DNA of 64,000 nucleotides from Anadara kagoshimensis (lineage: Eukaryota > Mollusca > Bivalvia > Arcoida > Arcidae), in contig CM037870.1 in the NCBI GenBank assembly GCA_021292105.1, positions 64,750,515 through 64,814,514 of the forward strand, read 5' to 3'. Under the pieces are notes generated by a model. It was not told the origin of the DNA. It searched no databases and saw nothing but the letters and a program-made list of their open reading frames with translations. Positions within the stretch are counted from its first letter, which is position 1. Each line of letters opens with the position of its first letter. Positions 44,880-55,815 of the stretch are shown here, in pieces. The position numbers and the translations under genes are program-made.

Positions 44880-45200
44880 ATTTGCCAGATTTAAGTTAAA
44901 TCGGAAAATCTTAGTTAAGAAATGATTGTGAAAGTTGTCTTAAACAACGAGAAAAAGGAAATCGTAGTTATGAAATGATTGTGAAAGTTGTCTTAAACAA
45001 CGAGAAAAGGGAAATCGTAGTTATGAAATGATTGTGAAAGTTGTCTTAAACAACGAGAAAAGGGAAATCGTAGTTATGAAATGATTGTGAAAGTTGTCTT
45101 AAACAACGAGAAAAAGGAAATCGTAGTTATGAAATGATTGTGAAAGTTGTCTTAAACAACGAGAAAAAGGAAATCTAAGTTATGAAATGATTGCTGATTG
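44880..45200. repeat. 53-bp minisatellite, 5 copies, seeded by MITE family B
   Basis: TTTAAGTTAAATCGGAAAAT (family B end) leads into ATGATTGTGAAAGTTGTCTT units at 44922, 44975, 45028, 45081 and 45134, with a partial sixth at 45187. The first bases of the unit are the same as those of the 47-bp array in gene 1. Confidence 0.9.
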
Positions 45201-46196
45201 CGGTTGCTCAGGAGGAATATAAGAACCTCTGCAAACATTAATTTTCATGGATGAGCGGAAAAGGGAAGGTGTTCGAGAGCTTTAAACCTGTTCAGATATC
45301 TACATCATGTTTTACGATTAGACATGTCATCATGAACAAATTACTTTCAGATGAAGGTTTTGCAAAGTCATAGGAGTGTCGTATTTTGAATGTTTTAGTT
45401 ATTACGCACAGAAAATTTTTAGACTATTATTGGTCACGTGGTATCAAATAACTCATATTGTTTGAAACAGCGGTTTATATTGCCATGGTATATTGTATAG
45501 GCAAATGTTATTACCATGTACGTATTTGTTATACCCGTATAACCGTACGTACTCTTACATACATCGATTGAATAGGATTAAATAGTCAAATTTAGAATTA
45601 AATCCAAATTTTATTCATGTATTGATATTCTTCCAAAGAAATTGCTGCCTAAATAATGGATGCTCGATATTTGATAGTGTTGAACTGCAAAAAAAGATCC
45701 AACTGTATGGTGAAACAAATTAAAATGGCAGATCAAAATGATGTAATATATTTAATCCAATATGACAAATTCTTTTATTTATACTTTAGTTATCACTAAC
45801 CTGGTGTATTTAAGGCATTCATAAGGTTATATATTATTATAAATACGTAATAATAAAATCCGTGGTAATAACACATTTGTTATTGTCACTTACAGGGCAA
45901 TAACCATTTTGTATTGTAATATGTTCACTCCTCCACGGAAACTTAAAACTGTCCGTCACAGAAACTATCATGTATGTTAAACCGTGACGTTGTCAGAATA
46001 AAGGATATAAGAGAACGCCTTTTTTATTCAGTATAATCATAAAGTAAAGTAAACAGTGCCCATATCAAGGATTGTCTCCCCTTTGCAATATAATGTTTCC
46101 TCGGGGAGACAGTCTTTCGATGTATCTATTTATGTACATTTATTTATCGATTTTTAATCAATTTGCAAATCGACTATTGATTATTTAAACGAAATC
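45201..46196. other. No gene recognised
   Basis: AT-rich, without long frames, splice-bounded exons or clear repeat ends. Confidence 0.45.
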
Positions 46197-49100
46197 GGTA
46201 TGTCCAAACCTCCCTTAATTCTATATCAGGACCACCTATTTTTAAAGGCCAGTTAATATTTATCTCAATGGCCTTTTGTTCATGTGATTTGGACCTGCGT
46301 GTAATGGCCTCCTGTCCCTGCCTTAACTCTATATCAGGACCACCTGTTTTTAAAGACCAGTTAATATTTATCTCAATGGCCTTTTGTTCATGTGATTTGG
46401 ATCTGCGTGTAATGGCCTCCTGTCCCTGCCTTAACTATGTATCAGGACCACCTGTTTTTTAAAGACCAGTTAGTTAATATTTATCTCAATGGCCTTTTGT
46501 TCATGTGATTTGGACCTGCCTGTAAGGGCCTCCTGTCCCTGCCTTAACTCTATATCAGGACCACCTGTTTTTAAAGACCAGTTAATATTTATCCCAATGG
46601 CCTTTTGTTCATGTGATTTGGATCTGCGTGTAATGGCCTCCTGTCCCTGCCTTAACTCTGTATCAGGACCACCTGTTTTTTAAAGACCAGTTAATATTTA
46701 TCTCAATGGCCTTTTGTTCATGTGATTTGGATCTGCATGTAAGGGCCTCCTGTCCCTGCCTTAACTCTATATCAGGACCACCTTTTTTTAAAGGCCAGTT
46801 AATATTTATCTCAATGGCCCTTTGTTCATGTGATTTGGACCTGCGTGTAATGGCCTCCTGTCCCTGCCTTAACTCTATATCAGGACCACCTGTTTTTAAA
46901 GGCCAGTAGATATTTATCCCGGCAATGACCTTTTGTTCATGTAATTAGAACCTGCGTTTAAGGGCCTCCTGTCCCTACCCTAACTCTGTATTAGGACCAC
47001 TTGTTTTTTAAAGACCAGTTAATATTTATCTCAATGGCCTTTTGTTCATGTGATTTGGATCTGCGTGTAATGGCCTCCTGTCCCTGCCTTAACTCTGTAT
47101 CAGGACCACCTGTTTTTTAAAGACCAGTTAATATTTATCTCAATGGCCCTTTGTTCATGTGATTTGGACCTGCGTGTAATGGCCTCCTGTCCCTGCCTTA
47201 ACTCTATATCAGGACCACTTGTTTTTAAAGGCCAGTTAATATTTATCTCAATGGCCTTTTGTTCATGTAATTAGAACCTGCGTGTAAGGACCTCCTGTCC
47301 CTGCCTTAACTCTATATCAGGACCACCTATTTTTTAAAGGCCAGTTAATATTTATCTCAATGGCCTTTTGTTCATGAGATTTGAACCTGCGTGTAATGGC
47401 CTCCTGTCCCTACCTTAACTCTATATCAGAACCACCTATTTTTAAAGGCCAGTTAATATTTATCTCAATGGCCTTTTGTTCATGTGATTTGGATCTGCAT
47501 GTAAGGGCCTCCTGTCCCTGCCTTAACTCTATATCAGGACCACCTTTTTTTAAAGGCCAGTTAATATTTATCTCAATGGCCCTTTGTTCATGTGATTTGG
47601 ACCTGCGTGTAATGGCCTCCTGTCCCTGCCTTACCACCTGTTTTTAAAGGCCAGTAGATATTTATCCCGGCAATGACCTTTTGTTCATGTAATTAGAACC
47701 TGCGTTTAAGGGCCTCCTGTCCCTACCTTAACTCTGTATTAGGACCACTTGTTTTTTAAAGACCAGTTAATATTTATCTCAATGGCCTTTTGTTCATGTG
47801 ATTTGGATCTGCGTGTAATGGCCTCCTGTCCCTGCCTTAACTCTGTATCAGGACCACCTGTTTTTTAAAGACCAGTTAATATTTATCTCAATGGCCCTTT
47901 GTTCATGTGATTTGGACCTGCGTGTAATGGCCTCCTGTCCCTGCCTTAACTCTATATCAGGACCACTTGTTTTTAAAGGCCAGTTAATATTTATCTCAAT
48001 GGCCTTTTGTTCATGTAATTAGAACCTGCGTGTAAGGACCTCCTGTCCCTGCCTTAACTCTATATCAGTACCACCTATTTTTTAAAGGCCAGTTAATATT
48101 TATCGCAATGGCCTTTTGTTCATGAGATTTGAACCTGCGTGTAATGGCCTCCTGTCCCTACCTTAACTCTATATCAGAACCACCTATTTTTAAAGGCCAG
48201 TTAATATTTATCTCAATGGCCTTTTGTTCATGAGATTTGGACCTGCATGTAATGGCCTCCTGTCCCTGCCTTAACTCTATATCAGGACCACTTGTTTTTA
48301 AAGGCCAGTTAATATTTATCTCAATGACCTTTTGTTCATGTAATTAGAACCTGCGTGTAAGGACCTCCTGTCCCTGCCTTAACTCTATATCAGGACCACC
48401 TGTTTTTTAAAGGTCAGTTAATATTTATCTCAATGGCCTTTTGTTCATGAGATTTGAACCTGCGTGTAATGGCCTCCTGTCGCTGCCTTAACTCTATATC
48501 AGGACCACCTGTTTTTAAAGGCCAGTTAATATTTATCTCAATGGCCTTTTGTTCATGAGATTTGGACCTGCATGTAAGGGCCTCCTGTCCCTGCCTTAAC
48601 TCTATATCAGGACTACTTGTTTTTAAAGGCCAGTTAATATTTATGCCAATGGCCTTTTGTTCATGTGATTTGGATCTGCGTGTAATGGCCTCCTGTCCCT
48701 GCCTTAACTCTTTATCAGGACCACCTGTTTTTAAAGGCCAGTAGATATTTATCCCGGCAATGGCCTTTTGTTCATGTAATTAGAACCTGCGTGTAAGGGC
48801 CTCCTGTCCCTCCCTTAACTCTATCAGGACCACCTGTTTTTAAAGGCCAGTAGATATTTATCCCGGCAATGGCCTTTTGTTCATGTAATTAGAACCTGCG
48901 TGTAAGGGCCTCCTGTCCCTGCCTTAACTCTATATCAGGACCAACTGTTTTTAAAGGCCAGTTAATATTTATCTCAATGGCCCTTTGTTCATGTGATTTG
49001 GACCTGCGTGTAATGGCCTCCTGTCCCTGCCTTAACTCTATATCAGGACCACCTGTTTTTAAAGGCCAGTAGATATTTATCCCGGTAATGGCCTTTTGTT

Positions 49101-49411
49101 CATGTAATTAGAACCTGTGTGTAAGGGCCTCCTGTCCCTGCCTTAACTCTATCAGGACCACCTGTTTTTAAAGGCCAGTAGATATTTATCCCGGCAATGG
49201 CCTTTTGTTCATGTAATTAGAACCTGCGTGTAAGGGCCTCCTGTCCCTGCCTTAACTCTATATCAGGACCAACTGTTTTTAAAGGCCAGTTAATATTTAT
49301 CTCAATGGCCCTTTGTTCATGTGATTTGGACCTGCGTGTAATGGCCTCCTGTCCCTTAATTTCACTTTGTTGGTACCCGTTGGGTGAGCTTTATAGACAA
49401 GTGTTACTGTA
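46197..49411. repeat. 108-bp minisatellite, about 29 copies, within MITE family D ends
   Basis: The unit includes AGGACCACCTGTTTTTAAAG, CCAGTTAATATTTATCTCAA, TGGCCTTTTGTTCATGTGAT and GGCCTCCTGTCCCTGCC, and is close to 108 bp. The array is entered from GGTATGTCCAAACCTCCC and left through TTATAGACAAGTGTTACTGT, a family D terminus. The segment 46690-47450 is repeated head to tail at about 47440-48200 (offset about 748 bp; GGCCAGTAGATATTTATCCC at 46901 and 47649). Since 108 is a multiple of 3, one frame stays open for two units at a time (36-residue repeats starting MAFCSCDLDL); stops every few units and lack of gene signals argue against coding. Confidence 0.93.
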
Positions 49412-50006
49412 TTTAGTATATAAAATAGAGAATTTAATTTTTTATTGTCAATTTAAATATAATTTTAATTTAAATTAATGCTGGTAAAGGAAAACGTAGG
49501 GTATAAATTATTGATGAGTTTGATTTTATTTTGAAAGTTTTACACTTGTCAAAACAACTCAAAGTCACTGATATATTATACAAGGTCATCAAATTATGGT
49601 TATTAAAAGTATGAAGATATTAAAAGTTAACTATATATGTCATAGAATTCACCTTTTCCGGATAATTATAGCAGGTCCGGTCCGTTTCTCAATTATCACG
49701 TGACATAATTATCTATCTACGCCCATATTTTGGCTTTATCATGGCGGTTTTGTCAAATCAACTAAAAAAAATATTGACGTTTTCTAGGAAATCTGGTTAT
49801 GTAAAATATTTTTCTTGTACATCAATCATAACAAATGTAAAGTAAACAAGAAAAGGTCTAGTTTCAACATTTAATACAAAGAACAAAAATGACAAATGTC
49901 AGCTGGATTTCCTTGTGCTCATTGAACCCTTTTAAATGTTTGAAAAAAAGGTTAATGCACAATGCATCTTTTGTCTATAATTTATCAAGCCAAAAAACAG
50001 CTGTGG
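49412..50006. other. Upstream region of gene 5, no gene
   Basis: AT-rich. AATGCACAATGCATC lies at about 49952 and TTATCAAG (inverse GATA type) at 49982, before the TATA box. Confidence 0.4.
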
Positions 50007-50014
50007 TATAAATA
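50007..50014 (+). promoter_or_regulatory. TATA box of gene 5
   Basis: TATAAATA lies 63 bp before the ATG at 50070. Confidence 0.7.
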
Positions 50015-50069
50015 GCCCTAGTTTTCTCTTCACATCGATCATTAACCCAGCCGGTGTCAAAGATACAAC

Positions 50070-53000
50070 ATGAATTCTAAGGCGATATTTATTCTGGTTT
50101 TAGTTGGCATTTTGTGCTTACAAACCTCCGTCGTATCCGGTACGTATATTCAATATTCACGGGTGATTTTTCATAGTTATTCACGAGTGATTTTAATAAT
50201 TTTTCAATACTTTTAGATCTTGCAAAGTGGAACTTTTACTCTCACAATGTTGTTTTAACTTTGCATCAGCCCTTATTCAGCTATTCGCAATCAGAGCAAG
50301 TTTGTTTATCGCTAAAGATTAATTTCAAAACATGATCGCGTATGCGTGAGGTGTGCGAGTGTGTTTTATGGTATGCTTTGCACTAGTGGGGATAACGTTT
50401 TGTTAAGGCCAAGTGGTGCAAATGGGCACTATCCTACAAGTTTCTGATTTTTTCATGCTGGTAAATCTTTTTGAAGCGCATTCGAAAATGTAAAAAATAT
50501 AGGGGTCCCCTTTTTACTTTTTTAGCTATAAAGCGTAAAAAGTAACAAATCTTGGAATTTTAACGTAGGCTAAATATGAAATCGCATTTTTCAGGCACTG
50601 AAAAATTGAGAAAAGTGTAGAAAAATAACAGTTAGTCCTACAAGTCTTTAAAAAAGTAACATAATGTAGTTCAAATTTTAAATTTTCTGAAAATAAAAAA
50701 AAACATATGTCCCCTTGCTTTTTTTTCTTTTTTTTTTCAAAGACGTAATATAATGCCAAAAATATGACCAAAATTAGCAATAACGTCATGATGTTTACGA
50801 TATTAAAAAGAATCGGCAAACTTGCGAACTTTTACGTGATCGTGTTGTAAACTAGGAATGTTGCTTTTGTGCTTCTTGTTGTTATGGTAAATATATAATT
50901 TTTATTATTTGTATAAAATTTTATCAATTAGATTATTTTGTATTCCTAGCCCCTGTATAAAAATAATTGTTACAGAAATAATGGTATTAAAAACAAATAA
51001 AGTTTAAAGTCAAAGTGCATGAAAAAATACTGAAATTCTAATTCTCAAAATCTAAAAGAATTTTGAAAATCGAAACAATATTTAAAAAGATATAACCATC
51101 AAATTTTGTGCGGCAACGTCTTTATAAATTGAAGTCAACCATTAGTATCTGTAGAATTTATCCCTGTACCGTATTTGTATATTTTCATTTATTTTTAAAT
51201 TGATAGATGTTATGTATTTTACTCCCTGTAAGTTATTTATAAAAATTATTACAGTTACTTGAGTGAGTACTTAAAATAGTACCATCAGAGCGCATAGATT
51301 TGTACACGGTGTGCGTAACGTCAGCGTCCATTTGTACCACTTGGCTTTAACCTTGTCATTTTGATGTAAGGGGTCCTCCAACTGTTTATTATATACCAGG
51401 ACTGTTCAAGGTCGGTTATTCCTAACTTGTTTATGATATCCGGGACCTGTGCCAAGTCGGGACTATCCACGCCCAATTATTATATCCGGTTCCTGTTCCT
51501 AGTATATTATATAATTAATCAATTCCATCTTTTATGATTGGCTTAAATGGTAACACGTGACCATTTGATCTCACACGATATACTACAGATTTCTGCAAAA
51601 AATCTAGTGTATATCAAATGCAGTTTACGTCATCGAATTTTGTTGACATTCTCCGCGGCGTAAAACGGTTATGACGTCATCAATTTAGTGTGTACAAGTG
51701 ATTGTTAGTCATCCGGAATGCCACATATATATATGGACAAAGTACAAAGTCAGATGTTCCAACATTCGGACCTATTTCCAAGTCGGACGATTACACACTT
51801 GTTTATCATATCCGGTCTCTGTTGTAAATCGGAAGTTTTCACACTTGTTTATAATATCCGGTCTCTGTTCCAAAGGGAAAGTTTCAACACTCGTTTATCA
51901 TATCCGGTCTCTGTTCCAAATCGGAAGTTTTCACACTTGTTTATAATATCCGGTCTCTGTTGTAAGTCGAAAGTTTCAACACTCGTTTATCATATCCGCT
52001 CTCTGTTCCAAATCGGAAGTTTTCACACTTGTTTATAATATCCGGTCTCTGTTGTAAGTCGAAAGTTTCAACACTCGTTTATCATATCCGCTCTCTGTCG
52101 CAAGTCGGAAGTTTCCACACTTGTTTATAATATCCGGTCTCTGCTCCAAAGGGAAAGTTTCAACACTCGTTTATCATATCCGGTCTCTGTCGCAAGTCGG
52201 AAGTTTCCACGTTCGTTTATGATATCCGGTACTGTTCCAAGTGGGGTGTTTACACGCTGCTTCATTTTTCTCGGAACCTGTTCAATGTTGATAGTTTCCA
52301 TACACGTTTATTTTATACGGGGCAGAATGCATGTAGAGAGTTGCAAATAAATAGTGACTGTTCTTTCGCAAAATACTGGGCATTTAGAAATGAAAGTTAC
52401 GGGGTCCTTCGGAGGAGACATTAAAAACCGATGTACCGTGTCACGACATGCGTGGCACTTGGAATAACTTCCTTGCACATAGCCCCGAGCACACTGCAAA
52501 GGCAAAAATTTCTAACACTTCACCTATAGCTGGTGGCGTGAAATATTCTTAAGTCCGGTTCAATCAACCAATCACGTGTAAATAGGAGTACTATAACTCG
52601 TTTTTGTGTCCGTTTATCGCTTTCACGTATACATGTAAGGGATATCACATTGTTAGGCTCGTAAACAATGCGATATCAAACTTGTTGCACGTCTAGGAAA
52701 GTACAATAGTTAATCGGATTACGTTGATTGTGTCCTCGGGTACTGGAACCGATTCAAAATCACTACCGACCTACTGAGTAGTGAATACTTCTCAGATTCT
52801 GCTTTTGTTGTTGTTTTAGTGTTAATATTTTCAGCGAAAAAATATTTTTAATTTTTTTCCAAAAATCTTTCAACTCTTTGCTAAATATGTTTACTTTGAA
52901 TTTTTTGAGCATTTGGGTTCAAATCCCATCGCCGACGTTTCTTTTTTTCTTTAATAATTGAAGGGGAAAATATCTATTTGATAAATTATCTCAAGTGAAA

Positions 53001-53977
53001 CAGAACTTTCGGAATAGACTACAAAAGAAAAGAAAATTGCCATGAAATATCAGAAATATCACAGCGTCTAAAAGACGTGTTAATCTGGGGATCGTGCAAC
53101 AAGTGGCAGTTACAGCTCGTGTTTATCTAGTAAATGTTTACAATTTGTCAGGGTGTAAATATGTAAACGGTCACATGGTGTTATAATATGACGACATTAT
53201 TATGTTCTTTTTTCTACACACTTAATATCTATGTATACCATAAACTCTTTGCAAAACTATGTCTAATGATTAATCTGGAGTATAAAGGCGGGTGACTTTT
53301 CGGTCATCATGCACTTGACAAAAAGTAATCCCAATTTTCAAAACGGCGGAAGGATAAAACAATTGCGATTCTAAAACCGAACACAAAATTCTTGGGAAAA
53401 GACGAGTTGGCGTTCCTGCTGTTGGGGTTAAGGTTTGTTATAGTTTTAGATTCTGCATTGACTGAAATAAGAGCCGTTTAATTTATTACCATCCAGGTCA
53501 GCTTTTACAGATTAAAAAACGTGGAATCCCTGGCCTTATGTCCGCTGAATGAAAAAAGAAAGGTGTTGTTTCATTAATACGGCTGTCGTTGAAACTAGAA
53601 TTTGTCAAAAGTCGGGAGTTTTTAAAATAGTATTTTTTGCTAATTTTGAATGTCTGTAATAAATGATACCGGAACTGTTGTTCTGTGGTTATAGTGCTGC
53701 ATCCCCATTTATTCTACAACCAGTTGTCCATAAATATGCGCATTTAATAATAGTTATTATTATTATTATCTCTTTAAAATTAAAAACGAATGAGTGAAGA
53801 AGAACGTAATAAGGATGAGAAGATTCTTACACTTACATCGTGGCTGTCAGTTAATGAAAGATGGAGAAAAACTAGAGTTCATAGAGAAAACCACCGACTT
53901 ACGACGGGGGGGGGGGGGGGGGGGGGGGGGGTTACAAACTTTGGATTCTCGAAAGAGCACCCGCTATTCCGAGGGAC

Positions 53978-54010
<33 letters not shown>

Positions 54011-54341
54011 CTAGTCTTTCGTCCCTATACCCAAGTTGGACAATCGATTTGCACATCAGAATCGCTACGGATCTCCAACAGAGTTTCTTCTGGCTTCGTC
54101 CTACTCAAAATACTGTTGCAATAAGTGAGACGGAATAGTTAAAGAGGACATTACAACGAGGTTTTTCTGTAATTTTATGTTTGTTTTCTTCACAGGAACC
54201 TTTGGTGGACACGGATGTGTATGTGTAAGTAAATGGAGTAGTTGTCCGTGGAAATATTACCCAAGTCACCCTCAGAGATGTTGGTGGAGGTGTCAACAAT
54301 TCTGGAAACGATGTTGCTGTCCTTGGTTTGGCGGCTATTGA
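50070..54341 (+). CDS. Gene 5: secreted cationic eight-cysteine Trp-rich peptide, 71 aa
   Basis: Exon 1 (50070-50139) encodes a signal peptide starting MNSKAIFILV and ending SVVSG, in phase 1 at TCCG|GTACGT. Intron 1 is 4.06 kb (50140-54195), the longest intron of the cluster. Exon 2 begins at 54196 after TTTTCTTCACAG and ends with TGA at 54339-54341. The mature peptide of about 47 residues starts TFGGHG and then follows C-X-C-X6-C-X11-C-X3-C-X6-CCC, ending PWFGGY. It has 8 cysteines, 6 tryptophans and a net charge near +6. It is the closest paralogue of gene 4: same signal peptide start, same cysteine spacing, and shared SHP and RCWW. The 3' UTR donor ACAG|GTTAGT at 54359 opens the 59-bp array. 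Function not recognised; a defence or effector role is inferred. Confidence 0.82.
50140..51374. other. First part of gene 5 intron 1, nothing recognised
   Basis: AT-rich with A- and T-rich tracts near 50690-50740. No repeat ends or frames of note. Confidence 0.4.
51375..52310. repeat. 46-bp minisatellite with diverged start, gene 5 intron 1
   Basis: GTTTATCATATCCGGTCTCT and its GTTTATAATATCC variant repeat every 46 bp (51802, 51848, and so on), with about ten good units in 51765-52230. Older units (TTTATGATATCCGGGACCTG) lie at 51375-51500. Two unit types alternate, suggesting a 92-bp dimer. Confidence 0.85.
52318..52575 (+). mobile_element. SINE, 5'-truncated, gene 5 intron 1
   Basis: GTGACTGTTCTTTCGCAAAA, GTCACGACATGCGTGGCA and CACCTATAGCTGGTGGCG, with an AATCAACCAATC tail. 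The tRNA-like head is missing. Confidence 0.65.
52576..54195. other. Rest of gene 5 intron 1: poly-G tract, otherwise nothing recognised
   Basis: A run of about 26 G lies at 53906-53931, flanked by GACTTACGAC and TTACAAACTT. The two frames crossing it are held open by the G run and are not considered genes. Confidence 0.5.
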
Positions 54342-54358
54342 TGATGAATGGTATACAG

Positions 54359-55190
54359 GTTAGTTTTTGACGCCTATAAGACGCATTTTATTGATATCTG
54401 TTTATGGCTATGCGAGTGTTAGTTACTAACGCCTATTAGACGCATTTAATTGATGCCTGTTTATGGCTATGTGAGTGTTAGTTACTGACGCCTATAAGAC
54501 GCATTTAATTGATGCCTGTTTGTGGTACCGTGAGTGTTAGTTACTGACGCCTATAAGACGCATTTAATTTATGCCTGTTTATGGATATGCGAGTGTTAGT
54601 TACTGACGCATATAAGACGCATTTAATTGATGCCTGTTTGTGGTAATGTGAGTGTTAGTTACTGACGCCTATAAGACGCATTTAATTGATGCCTGTTTAT
54701 GGCTACGCGAGTGTTAGTTACTGACGCATATAAGAAGCATTTAATTGATGCCTGTTTGTGGTAATGTGAGTGTTAGTTACTGACGCCTATAAGACGCATT
54801 TAATTGATGCCTGTTTATGGCTATGCGAGTGTTAGTTACTGACGCCTATAAAACGCATTAAATTGATGCCTGTTTGTGGTAATGTGAGTGTTAGTTACTG
54901 ACTCCTGTATAACATGCATTTAAATCATGCCTGTTTGTTGTAATGTGATTATTGGGTAATGTCGCCTATAAGACGCATTTAATTGATGCCTGTTTATGGT
55001 TATTTGAGTGCAAGTTACTGATGCCTATAAGATGCATTTAAATAACGCCTGTTTGTGGTAATGTGAGTGTTAGTTACTGACTACCATATAAGACACATTT
55101 AAGTGACGCCTGTTTGTGATTATTTGAGTGTAAGTAACTGGCACCTATATAAGACGCATATAATTGACGCTTGTTAGTGGTTGCCTTTAG
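54359..55190. repeat. 59-bp minisatellite starting at the gene 5 exon 2 donor
   Basis: GTTAGTTACTGACGCCTATA AGACGCATTTAATTGATGCC and TGTTTATGGCTATGCGAGT form the unit (space added), about 14 copies. The first unit begins with the splice donor itself (CAG|GTTAGTTTTTGACGCC), so every later unit carries a GTTAGT donor-like start. Confidence 0.92.
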
Positions 55191-55473
55191 GCCTCGGTGA
55201 ATGTTACTTTGATCAGGTCCGAATAATCCCATATCCACCTCATCAAAAGTCAATAATTGTAAATCAATTATTTTTTGTTAATTTTCAGAACTGATGTCAA
55301 GATACAGATAAAGAAACAACCGCTGATTTTAAAATTTTTAAATTGACATAAGAAATAACAGGTCATGATTATATAATATCAATTACGTAGATATTACAGA
55401 AGATATTTACTTATTTCGTTTGTGTTTTCTTTTACATGAAACTTATTGACGTGTCATTACCTTTGATTTTTTT

Positions 55474-55565
55474 CGGTCCATTGAGAAATAACTTGAATGG
55501 AGACTGTGCATTTTTTGCATAAAAAGTGCACACAGTCTCCATTCAAATTATTTCTCAATAGACCC
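55474..55565. repeat. Strong hairpin, about 35-bp arms
   Basis: TTGAGAAATAACTTGAATGG followed by AGACTGTG pairs with CACAGTCTCCATTCAAATTA followed by TTTCTCAA, around a loop of about 20 bases. The outer GGTCCA and TAGACC also pair. There are only two or three mismatches or bulges. It is either a foldback element or a structured RNA segment. Confidence 0.8.
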
Positions 55566-55589
55566 AACAAAGATACATACAAGACATTG

Positions 55590-55815
55590 CTTAACTAAGG
55601 TTTTCCGAAACTTAAATATGACAAATTTGAAATCCTAATTATTTTGTTACTTTTCAAAATATCAAAAATATTGAGGTGTCATTTTGAAGATCTTTTTCGT
55701 TATTCCACTTTTGTCAAAATGTTTTATTTGTAGCATTGTAAAAGTTGTCCAAATTTTGTTAGATTTAAGTTAAGGAAAATCTTAGCAAGAAATGATTGTA
55801 AAACTAGAGCTGTTA
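55590..55815. mobile_element. MITE family B, most complete copy
   Basis: Left TTAACTAAGGTTTTCCGAAA then CTTAAATATGACAAATTTG; right CAAATTTTGTTAGATTTAAG then TTAAGGAAAATCTTAG, which are inverted over about 40 bp. The right end plus AAATGATTGTAAAACT is the seed of the 47- and 53-bp arrays. Confidence 0.65.

Noticed and set aside
46268-48744. + strand frames with 36-residue CSCDLDL repeats
   Set aside because: A 108-bp period keeps the frame open; frames stop every two or so units and the array is enclosed by MITE ends.
53790-54138. Two overlapping frames over a poly-G tract
   Set aside because: Held open by a run of G (poly-Gly) inside gene 5 intron 1. No other support.
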